The notes beneath the pieces were generated by a model, which worked only from the letters and a program-made list of their open reading frames with translations, was not told where the DNA came from and did not search any database. A stretch of 32,131 nt of DNA from Gammaproteobacteria bacterium (GTDB lineage: Bacteria; Pseudomonadota; Gammaproteobacteria; Arenicellales; Poriferihabitantaceae): contig VYFG01000102.1 in NCBI GenBank assembly GCA_009842505.1, positions 1-32,131 of the forward strand, written 5' to 3'. A program made the translations under genes and the position numbers. Each line of letters opens with the position of its first letter. Position 1 is the stretch's first letter. Positions 22,994 to 31,062 of the stretch are shown here, in pieces.

Positions 22994-24088
22994 ATGAAAA
23001 TTACCCGTATTGCCGTCTACCAGGTCGAAGTTCCAATCGATCCATTTCCTATTTCCCATGGCCGTGTCATGACCGTTTTCGATGAAACACTGGTTCGCAT
23101 TGAAACCGATGCCGGTATTGAGGGCTGGGGCGACAGCGTGCCCTGGGGATCAAATTTCATCGCCGCGTTTGCACGTGGTGCACGTGCCGGACTCGACGAG
23201 ATGGCACCGAAATTGATCGGCCAGAATCCGTGCATGGTAGGTGAAATAAACGAACTCATGGATTTCGAAATGACGGGCCAAACCTACGTCAAGACGGCGC
23301 TGGATGTCGCCTGCTGGGATATTCTGGGAAAGTCGCTGGGAGTTCCCCTTTACGTGTTGCTGGGCGGCATGCTCAACCCCGATCCGATCGTTTACGGATC
23401 GATTCCATCCTATATCGACGAGAAAGTCGATGAAGCCATTGCGGGCCACCGCGCTAATGGTTTTTTGAGGTTTTCGTCAAAATCGAGCGGCGATGTGGCG
23501 CAGGACATCGCCTATCTACGCTGGGTCGGCGAACGCATGCACCCCGGAGAATTTCTCAAATACGACGGCAATGGCGGCTGGCGCGCCGACGAGGCGATTC
23601 GCATCGCCAAGGGAATGGGCGATATCGATGTCTATTTCGAACAGCCCTGTGCCACCTATGAAGAATGCCGGGAAGTCAGGAGAACCACCGGCGTACCTCT
23701 GATACTGGACGAATCCGCCACTGGGGTGGAGGTCGTGTTGCGTGCCAGGGAAGACGGCATCCTGGATGGGCTTAATCTCAAGCTCGGAAAGGTGGGCGGA
23801 ATTACCAAGATGCGGCTGATTCGGGATCTGTGTGCCGCGCTGCATGTGCCTATGGAAATCCAGGATTCCGCCTGGAGCGAACTGGCCTGCACGGTTGTTG
23901 CCCACGTCGCCCATTCAACACCGAAACGCGCCTTTATGTCGGCCCTGGCGCCCATCGGCATAATACTGAAAACCATCGTGGGTGGTCCGGTTTACGAAAA
24001 TGGCCGGGTCAGAGCGCCCGATGCTCCGGGGCTGGGGGCGACGCCCATGCTGGAAGTTATCGGTGATCCGATCGCCGTATATGAATAA
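22994..24088 (+). CDS. Enolase-superfamily (mandelate racemase/muconate lactonizing) enzyme, copy 1
   Basis: The 364-residue protein has the enolase-superfamily layout: an N-terminal capping domain (1 to about 115) and a (beta/alpha)7-beta barrel. Metal ligands are visible as D191 (KYDGNGG), E216 (YFEQPC) and D239 (LILDES). The acid/base lysines are K163 (SSKSSG, the second lysine of the usual KxK; the first is S161) and K263 (NLKLGKVGG). The family removes a proton next to a carboxylate, then racemises, eliminates or cycloisomerises. The ATYEECREVR and GDPIAVY motifs recall cis-3-hydroxyproline dehydratase-type relatives, but the reaction is not certain. It is a close paralogue of the gene at 26454. 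No good ribosome site precedes the ATG. The gene is lower in GC than the housekeeping region, suggesting transfer. Confidence 0.88.
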   Translation: MKITRIAVYQVEVPIDPFPISHGRVMTVFDETLVRIETDAGIEGWGDSVPWGSNFIAAFARGARAGLDEMAPKLIGQNPCMVGEINELMDFEMTGQTYVKTALDVACWDILGKSLGVPLYVLLGGMLNPDPIVYGSIPSYIDEKVDEAIAGHRANGFLRFSSKSSGDVAQDIAYLRWVGERMHPGEFLKYDGNGGWRADEAIRIAKGMGDIDVYFEQPCATYEECREVRRTTGVPLILDESATGVEVVLRAREDGILDGLNLKLGKVGGITKMRLIRDLCAALHVPMEIQDSAWSELACTVVAHVAHSTPKRAFMSALAPIGIILKTIVGGPVYENGRVRAPDAPGLGATPMLEVIGDPIAVYE

Positions 24089-24163
24089 TGTCCGAAGTCC
24101 TGCCCCTGTTATCGGTCAACCACAGCCCCGGTTTAATGATTCACGCGACAATAGAGCAATGTA

Positions 24164-25258
24164 ATGAGTAATGAGTTTCCCGATCATATGACTGCCGTGC
24201 TACTCGTCGGTCATGGCGGCATCGAGATGCTGCAATATCGTCACGACGTGCCGGTTCCGACCCCGGATGCCGGCGAAGTTCTGATCAAGGTTGCCGCTGC
24301 CGGCATCAACAATACCGACATCAATACCCGCATTGGTTGGTATTCAAAGAAAGTCAGCGACGCAACCAACGAAGGCGGCGCAGAGGGATTTGAAGAGGTT
24401 GACGTCGATGATGCTTCCTGGTCAGGCGTTCCGCTCACCTTTCCACGCATCCAGGGCGCGGACTGCTGTGGCCGTATCGTGGCTGTGGGCGAAGGTGTTG
24501 ACGCCTCACGTATCGGCGAGCGTGTACTGGTGCGGAATATGCTGCGTTCATACGCGGACTACCGTCCCTATGAATGCTGGACCTTCGGGTCGGAGTGCGA
24601 CGGTGCATTCGCGCAATATGCCAAAGCGCCTGCCCGCGAAACCCACAAAGTAGAGTGTGATTGGTCAGATGAGGAACTGGCCTCGATCCCATGCGCCTAT
24701 TCAACGGCGGAAAACATGTTCCATCGTGCGAATGTCGGCGCCGAACGTGTTCTGATCACCGGTGCCTCGGGGGGCGTGGGATCGGCCGCGGTGCAATTGG
24801 CAAAGCGCCGGGACGCCCATGTAACCGCAGTTGCCAGCGCATCCAAGGCTGACGAAGTGTTGGCCGCCGGAGCAGATCGGGTTGTGGATCGAAATGCCGA
24901 CCTAGTCAAGGAATTCGGCCGCAACAGTGTTGACGTTGTCGTCGACCTTGTGGCCGGCGATGGCTGGCCCGCGCTTCTCGACTTGTTACGAACTGGCGGA
25001 AAATATGCCACTGCCGGTGCCATTGCTGGCCCGATCGTTGAACTGGATGTGCGCACGCTCTATCTCAAGGATCTCACCTTTTTCGGCTGTACCTTCCAGG
25101 AAGATATCGTGTTCGAAAACCTCGTGACCTATATTGAGCGAGGGGAAATCCGGCCGCTAGTCGCCAGGACGTTCCCTCTGAACGAAATTGGTGCGGCACA
25201 AGAGGCGTTCCTGTCCAAAAAATTCACAGGAAAGTTGGTTCTGATTCCACCGTCATAA
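24164..25258 (+). CDS. Medium-chain dehydrogenase/reductase, zinc-independent (quinone oxidoreductase-like)
   Basis: The 364-residue product has the MDR layout: a GroES-like catalytic domain (about 10-170) and a Rossmann domain with ITGASGGVGSAAVQLAK (198-214), which binds NAD(P)H. The catalytic zinc ligands of true alcohol dehydrogenases are absent: the first Cys position is Asn (GINNTDI, 47-53) and the GHE motif reads GADCCG (98-103). A region of about 30 acidic residues (60-90) is inserted relative to simple quinone oxidoreductases. It probably reduces or oxidises an intermediate of the surrounding enolase-superfamily pathway. ATG 24164 is used; an ATG at 24188 (MTAVLLVGHGG) is also in frame and neither has a strong ribosome site. 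It lies 75 bp after enolase copy 1 and 21 bp before the second enolase gene. Confidence 0.85.
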   Translation: MSNEFPDHMTAVLLVGHGGIEMLQYRHDVPVPTPDAGEVLIKVAAAGINNTDINTRIGWYSKKVSDATNEGGAEGFEEVDVDDASWSGVPLTFPRIQGADCCGRIVAVGEGVDASRIGERVLVRNMLRSYADYRPYECWTFGSECDGAFAQYAKAPARETHKVECDWSDEELASIPCAYSTAENMFHRANVGAERVLITGASGGVGSAAVQLAKRRDAHVTAVASASKADEVLAAGADRVVDRNADLVKEFGRNSVDVVVDLVAGDGWPALLDLLRTGGKYATAGAIAGPIVELDVRTLYLKDLTFFGCTFQEDIVFENLVTYIERGEIRPLVARTFPLNEIGAAQEAFLSKKFTGKLVLIPPS

Positions 25259-25279
25259 TCAAACTAGGAGGCCCGGCCC

Positions 25280-26383
25280 ATGAAAATCACACGAGTTGAT
25301 CTTTACCAGCTCGACATACCGCTGGAAAAGCCCAAGCGGTATCCAAACAAGACGTATGAAGCGTTGGATGACACAATCGTACGGATTGAAACCGATGAAG
25401 GTCATTCGGGTTGGGCCGAAGTCTGCCCCATTGCAACCACCTATCAGCCCGAGCATGCGCTCGGCGTTCGCGCTGCAATGGAAGAAATCGTTCCCGGGTT
25501 GATCGGAGAGGACCCGACCCAGACCGATCGGATCAACGAAAAAATGAACCTATGGCTGATGGGCGCGCAATACGCGAAATCAGCCATAGACATTGCTTGC
25601 TGGGACCTTTGCGGCAAAGTCTATAACCGCCCGCTCTATCAACTTCTTGGCGGACGACTCCTGAACAAGGCAGCTGGATATCCAGAAATTGAGGCTGGAC
25701 AACCCGAGATCGTAACCGAACGTATCGCTCAATATCGAAACGAAGGGTTCAGGCACTTTCAACTAAAGCTCGGGCGCGGCAGCAACTTTGATCTTGATAT
25801 TGCCCGTCTTCGCTATGCGGCCGATGCCGTTCACCCTGGTGAAACGCTTGTTGCTGATGCCAACAAGGCCTGGAGCACTCATGAGGCCCTCCGGATTTTA
25901 CGCGCCACCGAGGATATTGATTACTACATAGAACAACCTTGTTTGACCTATGAAGAGTGCCTGTCAATTCGTCATCAGGTACGTCAGCCGATGATCCTCG
26001 ATGAATGCATGACTGACATCAAACTGATGCTGCGCGGCCTGGCCGACAATTGTTTTGAAGGCATCGGCTGCAAAATCACCCGCGTTGGAGGAATCACCGG
26101 AACGAAGCTGATTCGCGATGTCTGCAAGGCGGCGGGTAAGATAATGACAGTGGATGATGCCTGGGGAGCCGATCTGTCCGCAGCTGCGCAGGCACATATT
26201 GCTGTATCCACTCCCGCTCGTACTTTCTTTGCCACTTATGTCTCGACCTATTTCTCGAAGGTGCGATACGACCTGGAGGCGCCAATGCTGGTGGATGGCT
26301 ATCTCAACACCAATGAGAAACCAGGTCTTGGGGTAGATCCGGACATGTCGATGCTGGGCGAGCCGGTCAGAACCTTCACATGA
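25280..26383 (+). CDS. Enolase-superfamily (mandelate racemase/muconate lactonizing) enzyme, divergent copy 2
   Basis: The 367-residue protein keeps the superfamily machinery: K163 in HFQLKLG (the first lysine of KxK is Q161), metal ligands D193 (VADANKAW), E218 (YIEQPC) and D241 (MILDEC), and K265 in GCKITRVGG. It is clearly different from copies 1 and 3: the loop around 45-57, which closes over the substrate, reads WAEVCPIATTYQP rather than the WGDSVPWGSN of the other two. It should therefore act on a different substrate or step. A strong ribosome site, AGGAGG, lies before the ATG at 25280. It is 21 bp after the dehydrogenase stop and 70 bp before copy 3, on the same strand, so all four genes look like one operon. 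Confidence 0.88.
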   Translation: MKITRVDLYQLDIPLEKPKRYPNKTYEALDDTIVRIETDEGHSGWAEVCPIATTYQPEHALGVRAAMEEIVPGLIGEDPTQTDRINEKMNLWLMGAQYAKSAIDIACWDLCGKVYNRPLYQLLGGRLLNKAAGYPEIEAGQPEIVTERIAQYRNEGFRHFQLKLGRGSNFDLDIARLRYAADAVHPGETLVADANKAWSTHEALRILRATEDIDYYIEQPCLTYEECLSIRHQVRQPMILDECMTDIKLMLRGLADNCFEGIGCKITRVGGITGTKLIRDVCKAAGKIMTVDDAWGADLSAAAQAHIAVSTPARTFFATYVSTYFSKVRYDLEAPMLVDGYLNTNEKPGLGVDPDMSMLGEPVRTFT

Positions 26384-26453
26384 AACATACCTGCTCACTT
26401 TCGTGCCCTGATTCTTGGGGGCAGCGATGATGGCCAAAATTGGTGTTTAGAAA

Positions 26454-27548
26454 GTGAAAATCACACGAATCAGCATTTTCCAGGTCGATGTGCCAATCAA
26501 GCCGGCGACCATATCCCACGATCGGGTGATGTCACATTTTGACGTGACCCTGGTTCGCATAGAAACGGATTCCGTCATCGAAGGATGGGGCGACAGCGTG
26601 CCCTGGGGATCCAACTTTGTCGCCGCGTTTGCGAGGGGTGTGCGGGCCGGGTTGGATGAACTTGCTCCGAAGCTGATCGGGCAAGACCCCCGAATGATAG
26701 GTGCCATCAACGAGCTTATGGACTTTCAGATGAAGGGACAACCCTTTGTAAAAACCGCATTGGACGTCGCCTGTTGGGACATCCTGGAACGATCGCTGAA
26801 TTCGCCGCTTTACATGCTGCTTGGGGGCATGATCACACCGGAACCTGAAGTGGTCGGCTCGGTCCCGCCGGAGCCAGGTGAAGAGCTGGAAGCCATGATG
26901 GAAAAGCTTCGGGCCGACAGGATTACTAATTTTTCCGGAAAATCCAGTGGAGATGTAGCGAAAGACATCGAATACCTACGCTGGATGGGGGAACGTATGC
27001 GTCCGGGTGAATCCCTCAAGTATGACGGCAATGGCGGATGGCGCGTGGACGAAGCAGTCCGTGTAGCCAAGGCGATGGGTGATGTCGACGTCTACTTCGA
27101 GCAGCCCTGTGCCACCTATGAAGAGTGTCGCGAGGTGCGTCGTACTACCGGTGTCCCTTTGATCCTGGACGAATCAGCACTCGATGTCGAGGTCGTAATT
27201 CGCGCAAAACAGGATGGTGTGCTGGATGGATTAAACCTAAAACTTGCCAGGGTTGGTGGAATTTCCAAGATGCGGCTCATTCGGGACTTGTGTGTCACTC
27301 TCAACGTACCCCTGGAGATCCAGGACTCATCGTACAGCGAGCTTGCAAGCGCGGTAGTTGCTCATATGGGACATTCTACTCCCGGGCGTTGTATCCGGTC
27401 GGTCATTTATCCCAAGGGTTTGAAGAAAGCCACCGTGATTAACCCACCAACAATTGTCAATGGGCGAATGTTTGCACCAGACGCGCCAGGTCTCGGTTCA
27501 GTACCCATGCTGGACGTAATCGGCGATCCTATAGCCGTTTACAATTAA
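26454..27548 (+). CDS. Enolase-superfamily enzyme, copy 3 (paralogue of the gene at 22994)
   Basis: This 364-residue protein aligns with copy 1 over its whole length without a gap; I count 256 identical residues by hand (about 70%). Catalytic residues are all kept: K163, D191, E216, D239 and K263. Differences cluster in three places: residues 16-29 (a loop that usually shapes the active site), 134-160, and 312-345. The start is GTG 26454 without a strong ribosome site. DNA identity includes exact runs of 26 nt (23126-23151 and 26586-26611) and 23 nt (23642-23664 and 27102-27124). The gene arose by duplication and has been kept intact under selection, probably with changed specificity. A GC palindrome follows the stop at 27565. 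Confidence 0.87.
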   Translation: MKITRISIFQVDVPIKPATISHDRVMSHFDVTLVRIETDSVIEGWGDSVPWGSNFVAAFARGVRAGLDELAPKLIGQDPRMIGAINELMDFQMKGQPFVKTALDVACWDILERSLNSPLYMLLGGMITPEPEVVGSVPPEPGEELEAMMEKLRADRITNFSGKSSGDVAKDIEYLRWMGERMRPGESLKYDGNGGWRVDEAVRVAKAMGDVDVYFEQPCATYEECREVRRTTGVPLILDESALDVEVVIRAKQDGVLDGLNLKLARVGGISKMRLIRDLCVTLNVPLEIQDSSYSELASAVVAHMGHSTPGRCIRSVIYPKGLKKATVINPPTIVNGRMFAPDAPGLGSVPMLDVIGDPIAVYN

Positions 27549-27564
27549 GACCCGGTCGACGCAT

Positions 27565-27580
27565 CGGGCCTTAAGGCCCG
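27565..27580 (+). terminator. 16-bp palindrome after enolase copy 3
   Basis: CGGGCCTTAAGGCCCG is perfectly self-complementary and starts 17 bp after the stop codon. No T-run follows (TTAGCG), so as a terminator it would be weak; a protein-binding site is also possible. Confidence 0.4.
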
Positions 27581-28056
27581 TTAGCGAAGGAGCAAAAACA
27601 CAGACGATGAAGCCGAAAGGCTGACTTTTGGGAACTTTGGGGAAGGTCGCTGGATGGTTCCAACGACCTTAATATTTGACTCCCCTGTCCATATTACGAA
27701 TAACGCATGGGGATCAGAACCAGATGTTGGTCTGGTCGTAACGAATTCACAATATGTCCACCTTGTGAACATCTCCAGCTGCACCATGAGCGTCCGTTTT
27801 GGAGATCTGTCATAAGCATAAACTTCAACCAACGGGAGGAAATGCCAGATCGGAGTGCGCCGGTCGGCAGGGGAATCGTCCGCCAGGGCGAATATGCGGC
27901 GATGTTCATGGAATTGACCATGGCGTGATTCACGCTGCCTCACTGGTGGGGTTGCAGCGTCCACGGCGCCCTTGGCATCAGGCGATGTCCGGAAAGGACT
28001 GGGCGATGGGAAACACCGGCATACGGGCATGGCAGTGTCCAGCCACAGGTTCTTGT

Positions 28057-28078
28057 GACCCCTTGAAACGGGGTTTTT
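28057..28078 (+). terminator. Rho-independent terminator in the gene-poor region
   Basis: ACCCC (28058-28062) pairs with GGGGT (28070-28074) over TTGAAAC, with T-tract 28074-28078. It is short but of classical form. No recognised gene lies directly upstream on the plus strand; the nearest is enolase copy 3, about 510 bp away. Confidence 0.6.
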
Positions 28079-28339
28079 CAGGGACGACTGTTTCAGGGCT
28101 GGAGGGATTTCCGGAAAGAGGGCTCTGGATAGCTGCCCTGGTACGCTTCGCGCGTCGTCGGGCAGGCAGGTTATTCCTGGACATGCAGATGCTGATTGAA
28201 CATGGGAGCAGGTTTACAGGGACTGATCGCCAGAGGACCCCGGTGGTCAACGTTCCACCGATTAGGTGTCCGGCGGGCGATGCTGTATGCTGATGCGCCG
28301 ACTCCAGGAATCATTCAGACCAGGACCGAAGCCCATCCT

Positions 28340-29239
28340 ATGAATGCAGAAACCCTCTGGGAGATTCCCGAGCCGCTTTCGTTGTGCGAGGTCGACATAG
28401 AAGGCGGGATGACCACCCTTGTACGGCGCCATGGCAATCCGGATGCCGATATCCGGCTCGTGTTGAGCCACGGCAACGGGCTTGCCATCGATCTCTACTA
28501 CCCGTTCTGGTCGCTGCTTTCCGCCGATTTCGACCTCGCTGTCTACGACCTCCGGAATCACGGCTGGAACCGGGTCGGGCGCCGCCAGGAGCACAATATT
28601 CCGATGCTCACGCACGACCACGACCGCATTCTCAAAGCCATTGACCGGCACTTCGGCAGCAAGCCGACTGTCGGGGTCTATCATTCCCTGTCGGCGCTTG
28701 TGAGTCTCCTTTCGGACCCCAGGTATTATTCAGCGCTGGTCCTGATGGACCCGCCGCTCTGCAAGCCGACCGCGAACGAGAGGGAATTCGATGAGGCAGC
28801 CGAACGCGGTGCCGCAATGATCCGGCGCCGGTGCCAACGTTTCCGATCCCGGGATGAATTTGCCGATCTGCTCAGCGTTATGCCGGGCTTTGTCCGCGTC
28901 TTGCCCGGCGTGCACCGGTTGATGGCCAGAACAACCCTGCGGAAAACCGACGGCGGTCGGGAGTACGAGCTTCGCTGTCCGCGGGAATACGAAGCCCAGA
29001 TCATGGAATATGTCAGGAGCTTTGCACCCATGCTCGACCTGACCTCGCTGACCTGCCCCACGAAGGTCATCGGTTCCGACCCGACCGTGCCCTTTGCCTA
29101 TATGCCGAGCTTCGACCTCAGCCATATCCTGACCGTGGACTACGACTTCCTGCCAGAGACGACCCATTACCTGCAATTGGAGCAGCCTGCGGAATGCGTC
29201 ACGATCCTGCGCGAATTCCTGAACAGCAAGTTGCGCTGA
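28340..29239 (+). CDS. Alpha/beta hydrolase-like protein with atypical nucleophile elbow
   Basis: The 299-residue protein has an alpha/beta-hydrolase fold: the oxyanion-region SHGNG (43-47), a strand plus YDLRNHG (69-75), a putative nucleophile S116, acid D247 (VIGSDPTVPF) and H276 (ETTHYLQLEQP). The elbow reads Y114-H-S-L-S118, so both glycines of the usual GxSxG are replaced by bulkier residues. Catalysis may still occur, since all three triad residues are present, but specificity or mechanism may be unusual. ATG 28340 (MNAETLWEIP) is preferred; the frame runs 144 nt further upstream through sequence that looks non-coding. The gene is convergent with the Rieske/117-residue pair. No signal peptide. 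Confidence 0.75.
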   Translation: MNAETLWEIPEPLSLCEVDIEGGMTTLVRRHGNPDADIRLVLSHGNGLAIDLYYPFWSLLSADFDLAVYDLRNHGWNRVGRRQEHNIPMLTHDHDRILKAIDRHFGSKPTVGVYHSLSALVSLLSDPRYYSALVLMDPPLCKPTANEREFDEAAERGAAMIRRRCQRFRSRDEFADLLSVMPGFVRVLPGVHRLMARTTLRKTDGGREYELRCPREYEAQIMEYVRSFAPMLDLTSLTCPTKVIGSDPTVPFAYMPSFDLSHILTVDYDFLPETTHYLQLEQPAECVTILREFLNSKLR

Positions 29240-29255
29240 CAAGGCCGGCTTGTCA
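29237..29255. other. Hairpin at the end of the alpha/beta hydrolase gene
   Basis: TGACAAG (29237-29243), which includes the stop codon, pairs with CTTGTCA (29249-29255) around GCCGG. There is no T-tract. It may protect or end the transcript. The following 266 bp up to 29521 hold nothing recognisable. Confidence 0.35.
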
Positions 29256-29521
29256 CCTGGCAGCGATTGCAGGCTCGTCAACATGAGCGGAACGACTGCC
29301 ACTGGTCTTTTTCTCCCCGGCATCTTTCGATGGAAGCCGGCAGGCGTCGGTGATCGTCCGGGTCGGGGATTGCCGCGGGCCGGCTTCCGGTACTGCCGCG
29401 ACTCCCTGACCCGCCACAATCGCCGCGTTGCACCGACATGCCCGATCGATGCATGCAGGCCAGGACCCGAATGCTCACTCTGCCCCACCACTGTGGCAGG
29501 CTTCGGGTCATCTACTTGCCT

Positions 29522-29875
29522 CTACGAGACAAATACTTGACCTCGCACAGGGTCCTGGATCTGCACGAACCGGCGCTGGTCGCATGCGTACGCCGGTTTC
29601 TGCAGTCCATAAAGTTCCACGAGGGTAGAGATTTCCACCAGGGACAGCAGGAGCAACCAGAGGCGCTGATCAGGGACGGACAATTCCCCGCCCCACTTCT
29701 TGTCGAAATAATCCAGCAACTCGTTGATCTGCCCCATCATGGCGTCGTAGAACGACCGTATCTCGTCTGCCGAGCTCGCGAACTTACGTTCCACCCGCTC
29801 GCGTTCGGATTCCAGCGACCAGCCAACATATGGCTCCAGGCTCGCGAATTCCGCCGGGAGCCTAGACGCCCTCAT
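29522..29875 (-). CDS. Small protein of unknown function coupled to the Rieske oxygenase
   Basis: I do not recognise this 117-residue protein. It is acidic to neutral, predicted mostly helical, and has a charged segment (SESERERVERKF, about 21-32) suited to a helix, a central aromatic helix (YDAMMGQINELLDYFDKKWGG, about 43-63) and a leucine-rich one (RLWLLLLSLVEISTLVELYGL, about 71-91). No signal peptide, cysteine cluster or known catalytic motif is visible. Its ATG overlaps the Rieske stop as a 4-bp overlap (29872-29875), so it is almost certainly translated with the oxygenase. A small oxygenase subunit is possible, but it is shorter than the usual beta subunits (about 160-190) and lacks their look. 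Confidence 0.7.
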   Translation of the reverse strand: MRASRLPAEFASLEPYVGWSLESERERVERKFASSADEIRSFYDAMMGQINELLDYFDKKWGGELSVPDQRLWLLLLSLVEISTLVELYGLQKPAYACDQRRFVQIQDPVRGQVFVS

Positions 29876-31059
29876 TGCGGGCCGCCGATGAAATCTTCCA
29901 CCACCTTCTGGCGATGACGCAGGATGATTTCGGAATCCTTGAGGATCATGTGGGACTTCCCGCGTGAGGCCATTCCAGCATAAACGCTTTCCGCGGCAAA
30001 CACATCCTCCTGGAGGATGTCCAGCGAGACGCGCCGGAATGACTGTTGCCGGAGATGGTCCCTGACGGATGCCGGTTCCTTGAAGTGAAATCGCACTTCC
30101 CAGAGCGTCCGTCCGACCTCCATCGGCCAGACGGCGTAGGTGACACAGACCGTGGTTCGGGCGAGCCTCACAATTTCGATGGTAAGGTTCGGAAACAACG
30201 TGTATTGGTCCATATCACCGGTCATTCCGGGAACGCGGAATTCGGGTGTCTCGTAGAGATCGGAGGCCAGGGCCATGCGCAGGGGTGTCACCGTCCGGTA
30301 CGACGGAAAGTCCACGGCGCTGAAGCTGTGGCAGGCGTAGAGGCGCAGGTCCCGGTAGCGGTGGTGCCCCTGTGCATTCGTTACGAAATCCCTGCCCATG
30401 ATGTGGCGATGCAGAATGGGCAGATGGTAGAACTCGTTCTGTCCATCGAAGAGCAATTTCCAGTTCGCGTTGACTTCGACCCGGTAGGTGAAGGTTCGCT
30501 TCAATTCATCAAAGGGGCAGCCGTCCAGCGGTTCCATGATTTCGCCAAGGTAGTCTGCCAGGGTCTCCGGCGGATCGGCGGCCATATTGACAAATATGAA
30601 ACCCTGCCGGACGTCGGTATGCACCGGGGAGAGTCCGTGGCAAGTCTTGTCGAGATCGAAGAAGTCCTCTTCGTCCGGGATGTGGATGAGGTCCCCCGCA
30701 GCGCCGTAGAGCCAGTGGTGGTAAGGGCAGAGGATTTTCGTGCCCCGCCGCGCCCGGCCGTCATCCGGCACCATGCGGGTGCCCCGGTGCGAGCAGACAT
30801 TGTGGAAACCGCGAACCTTTCCGTCCGGACCCCGGACGATCAGCACGGATGCTCCGCTGGCCTGGATGTCGCGGGCGAAGCAACCGCCTGTCTCCGGGAG
30901 GTCTTCGATGCGTCCGACGTTGAGCCACGTTCGGCCGAAGATCCTCTCTTTCTCTCTGGCGAAGCGCTCTTCCAAGATATAGGGTTCTGTGGATAGCGGC
31001 CCGGTTCCCAGATCCGGGTATCTTCCGGCCCACTGCCTGTTGTGTGCCTGGGATTCCAT
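29872..31059 (-). CDS. Rieske non-heme iron oxygenase, alpha subunit (ring-hydroxylating type)
   Basis: The 395-residue protein has an N-terminal Rieske domain with C89-x-H91 (CSHRG) and C111-x2-H114 (CPYHHW) for the 2Fe-2S cluster. The catalytic domain shows the mononuclear iron set NEFYHLPILH (H212, H217; bridging acid E209) and D352 (LQEDVF). Length is normal for alpha subunits. The enzyme would hydroxylate or dealkylate a small organic substrate with O2 and electrons from a separate reductase. Neither a ferredoxin nor a reductase gene is adjacent; the flavin reductase 8 kb away is a different type. The substrate is not predictable. It is followed by a coupled 117-residue gene. Just upstream, with only 3 bp between, is the remnant of an unrelated gene. 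Confidence 0.9.
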   Translation of the reverse strand: MESQAHNRQWAGRYPDLGTGPLSTEPYILEERFAREKERIFGRTWLNVGRIEDLPETGGCFARDIQASGASVLIVRGPDGKVRGFHNVCSHRGTRMVPDDGRARRGTKILCPYHHWLYGAAGDLIHIPDEEDFFDLDKTCHGLSPVHTDVRQGFIFVNMAADPPETLADYLGEIMEPLDGCPFDELKRTFTYRVEVNANWKLLFDGQNEFYHLPILHRHIMGRDFVTNAQGHHRYRDLRLYACHSFSAVDFPSYRTVTPLRMALASDLYETPEFRVPGMTGDMDQYTLFPNLTIEIVRLARTTVCVTYAVWPMEVGRTLWEVRFHFKEPASVRDHLRQQSFRRVSLDILQEDVFAAESVYAGMASRGKSHMILKDSEIILRHRQKVVEDFIGGPQ

Positions 31060-31062
31060 ACC

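Larger units (their letters stand above)
27549..28339. other. Gene-poor region of about 790 bp with a terminator inside
   Basis: No protein could be recognised on either strand. The longest frames (minus 27581-28030, 149 residues; plus 27799-28293) overlap each other in opposite senses and show no family motif. Two structures are visible: a perfect palindrome at 27565-27580 and a terminator at 28057-28078. The presence of a terminator some 500 bp after the last gene suggests that something in 27581-28056 is transcribed, either a small RNA or a decayed gene. Confidence 0.4.

Noticed and set aside
27581..28030. Minus-strand frame of 149 codons after the enolase block
   Set aside because: Considered as a decayed enzyme or transposase gene, but no motif or recognisable segment was found. 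Reported only as unexplained sequence.
29872..31059. Rieske protein as a betaine demethylase linked to the enolase-type genes (hydroxyproline-betaine pathway)
   Set aside because: The pairing of an enolase-type epimerase with a Rieske demethylase is known for that pathway, but here the two are 2.3 kb apart on opposite strands, other pathway genes are missing, and the sequence alone does not place this Rieske protein in that group.
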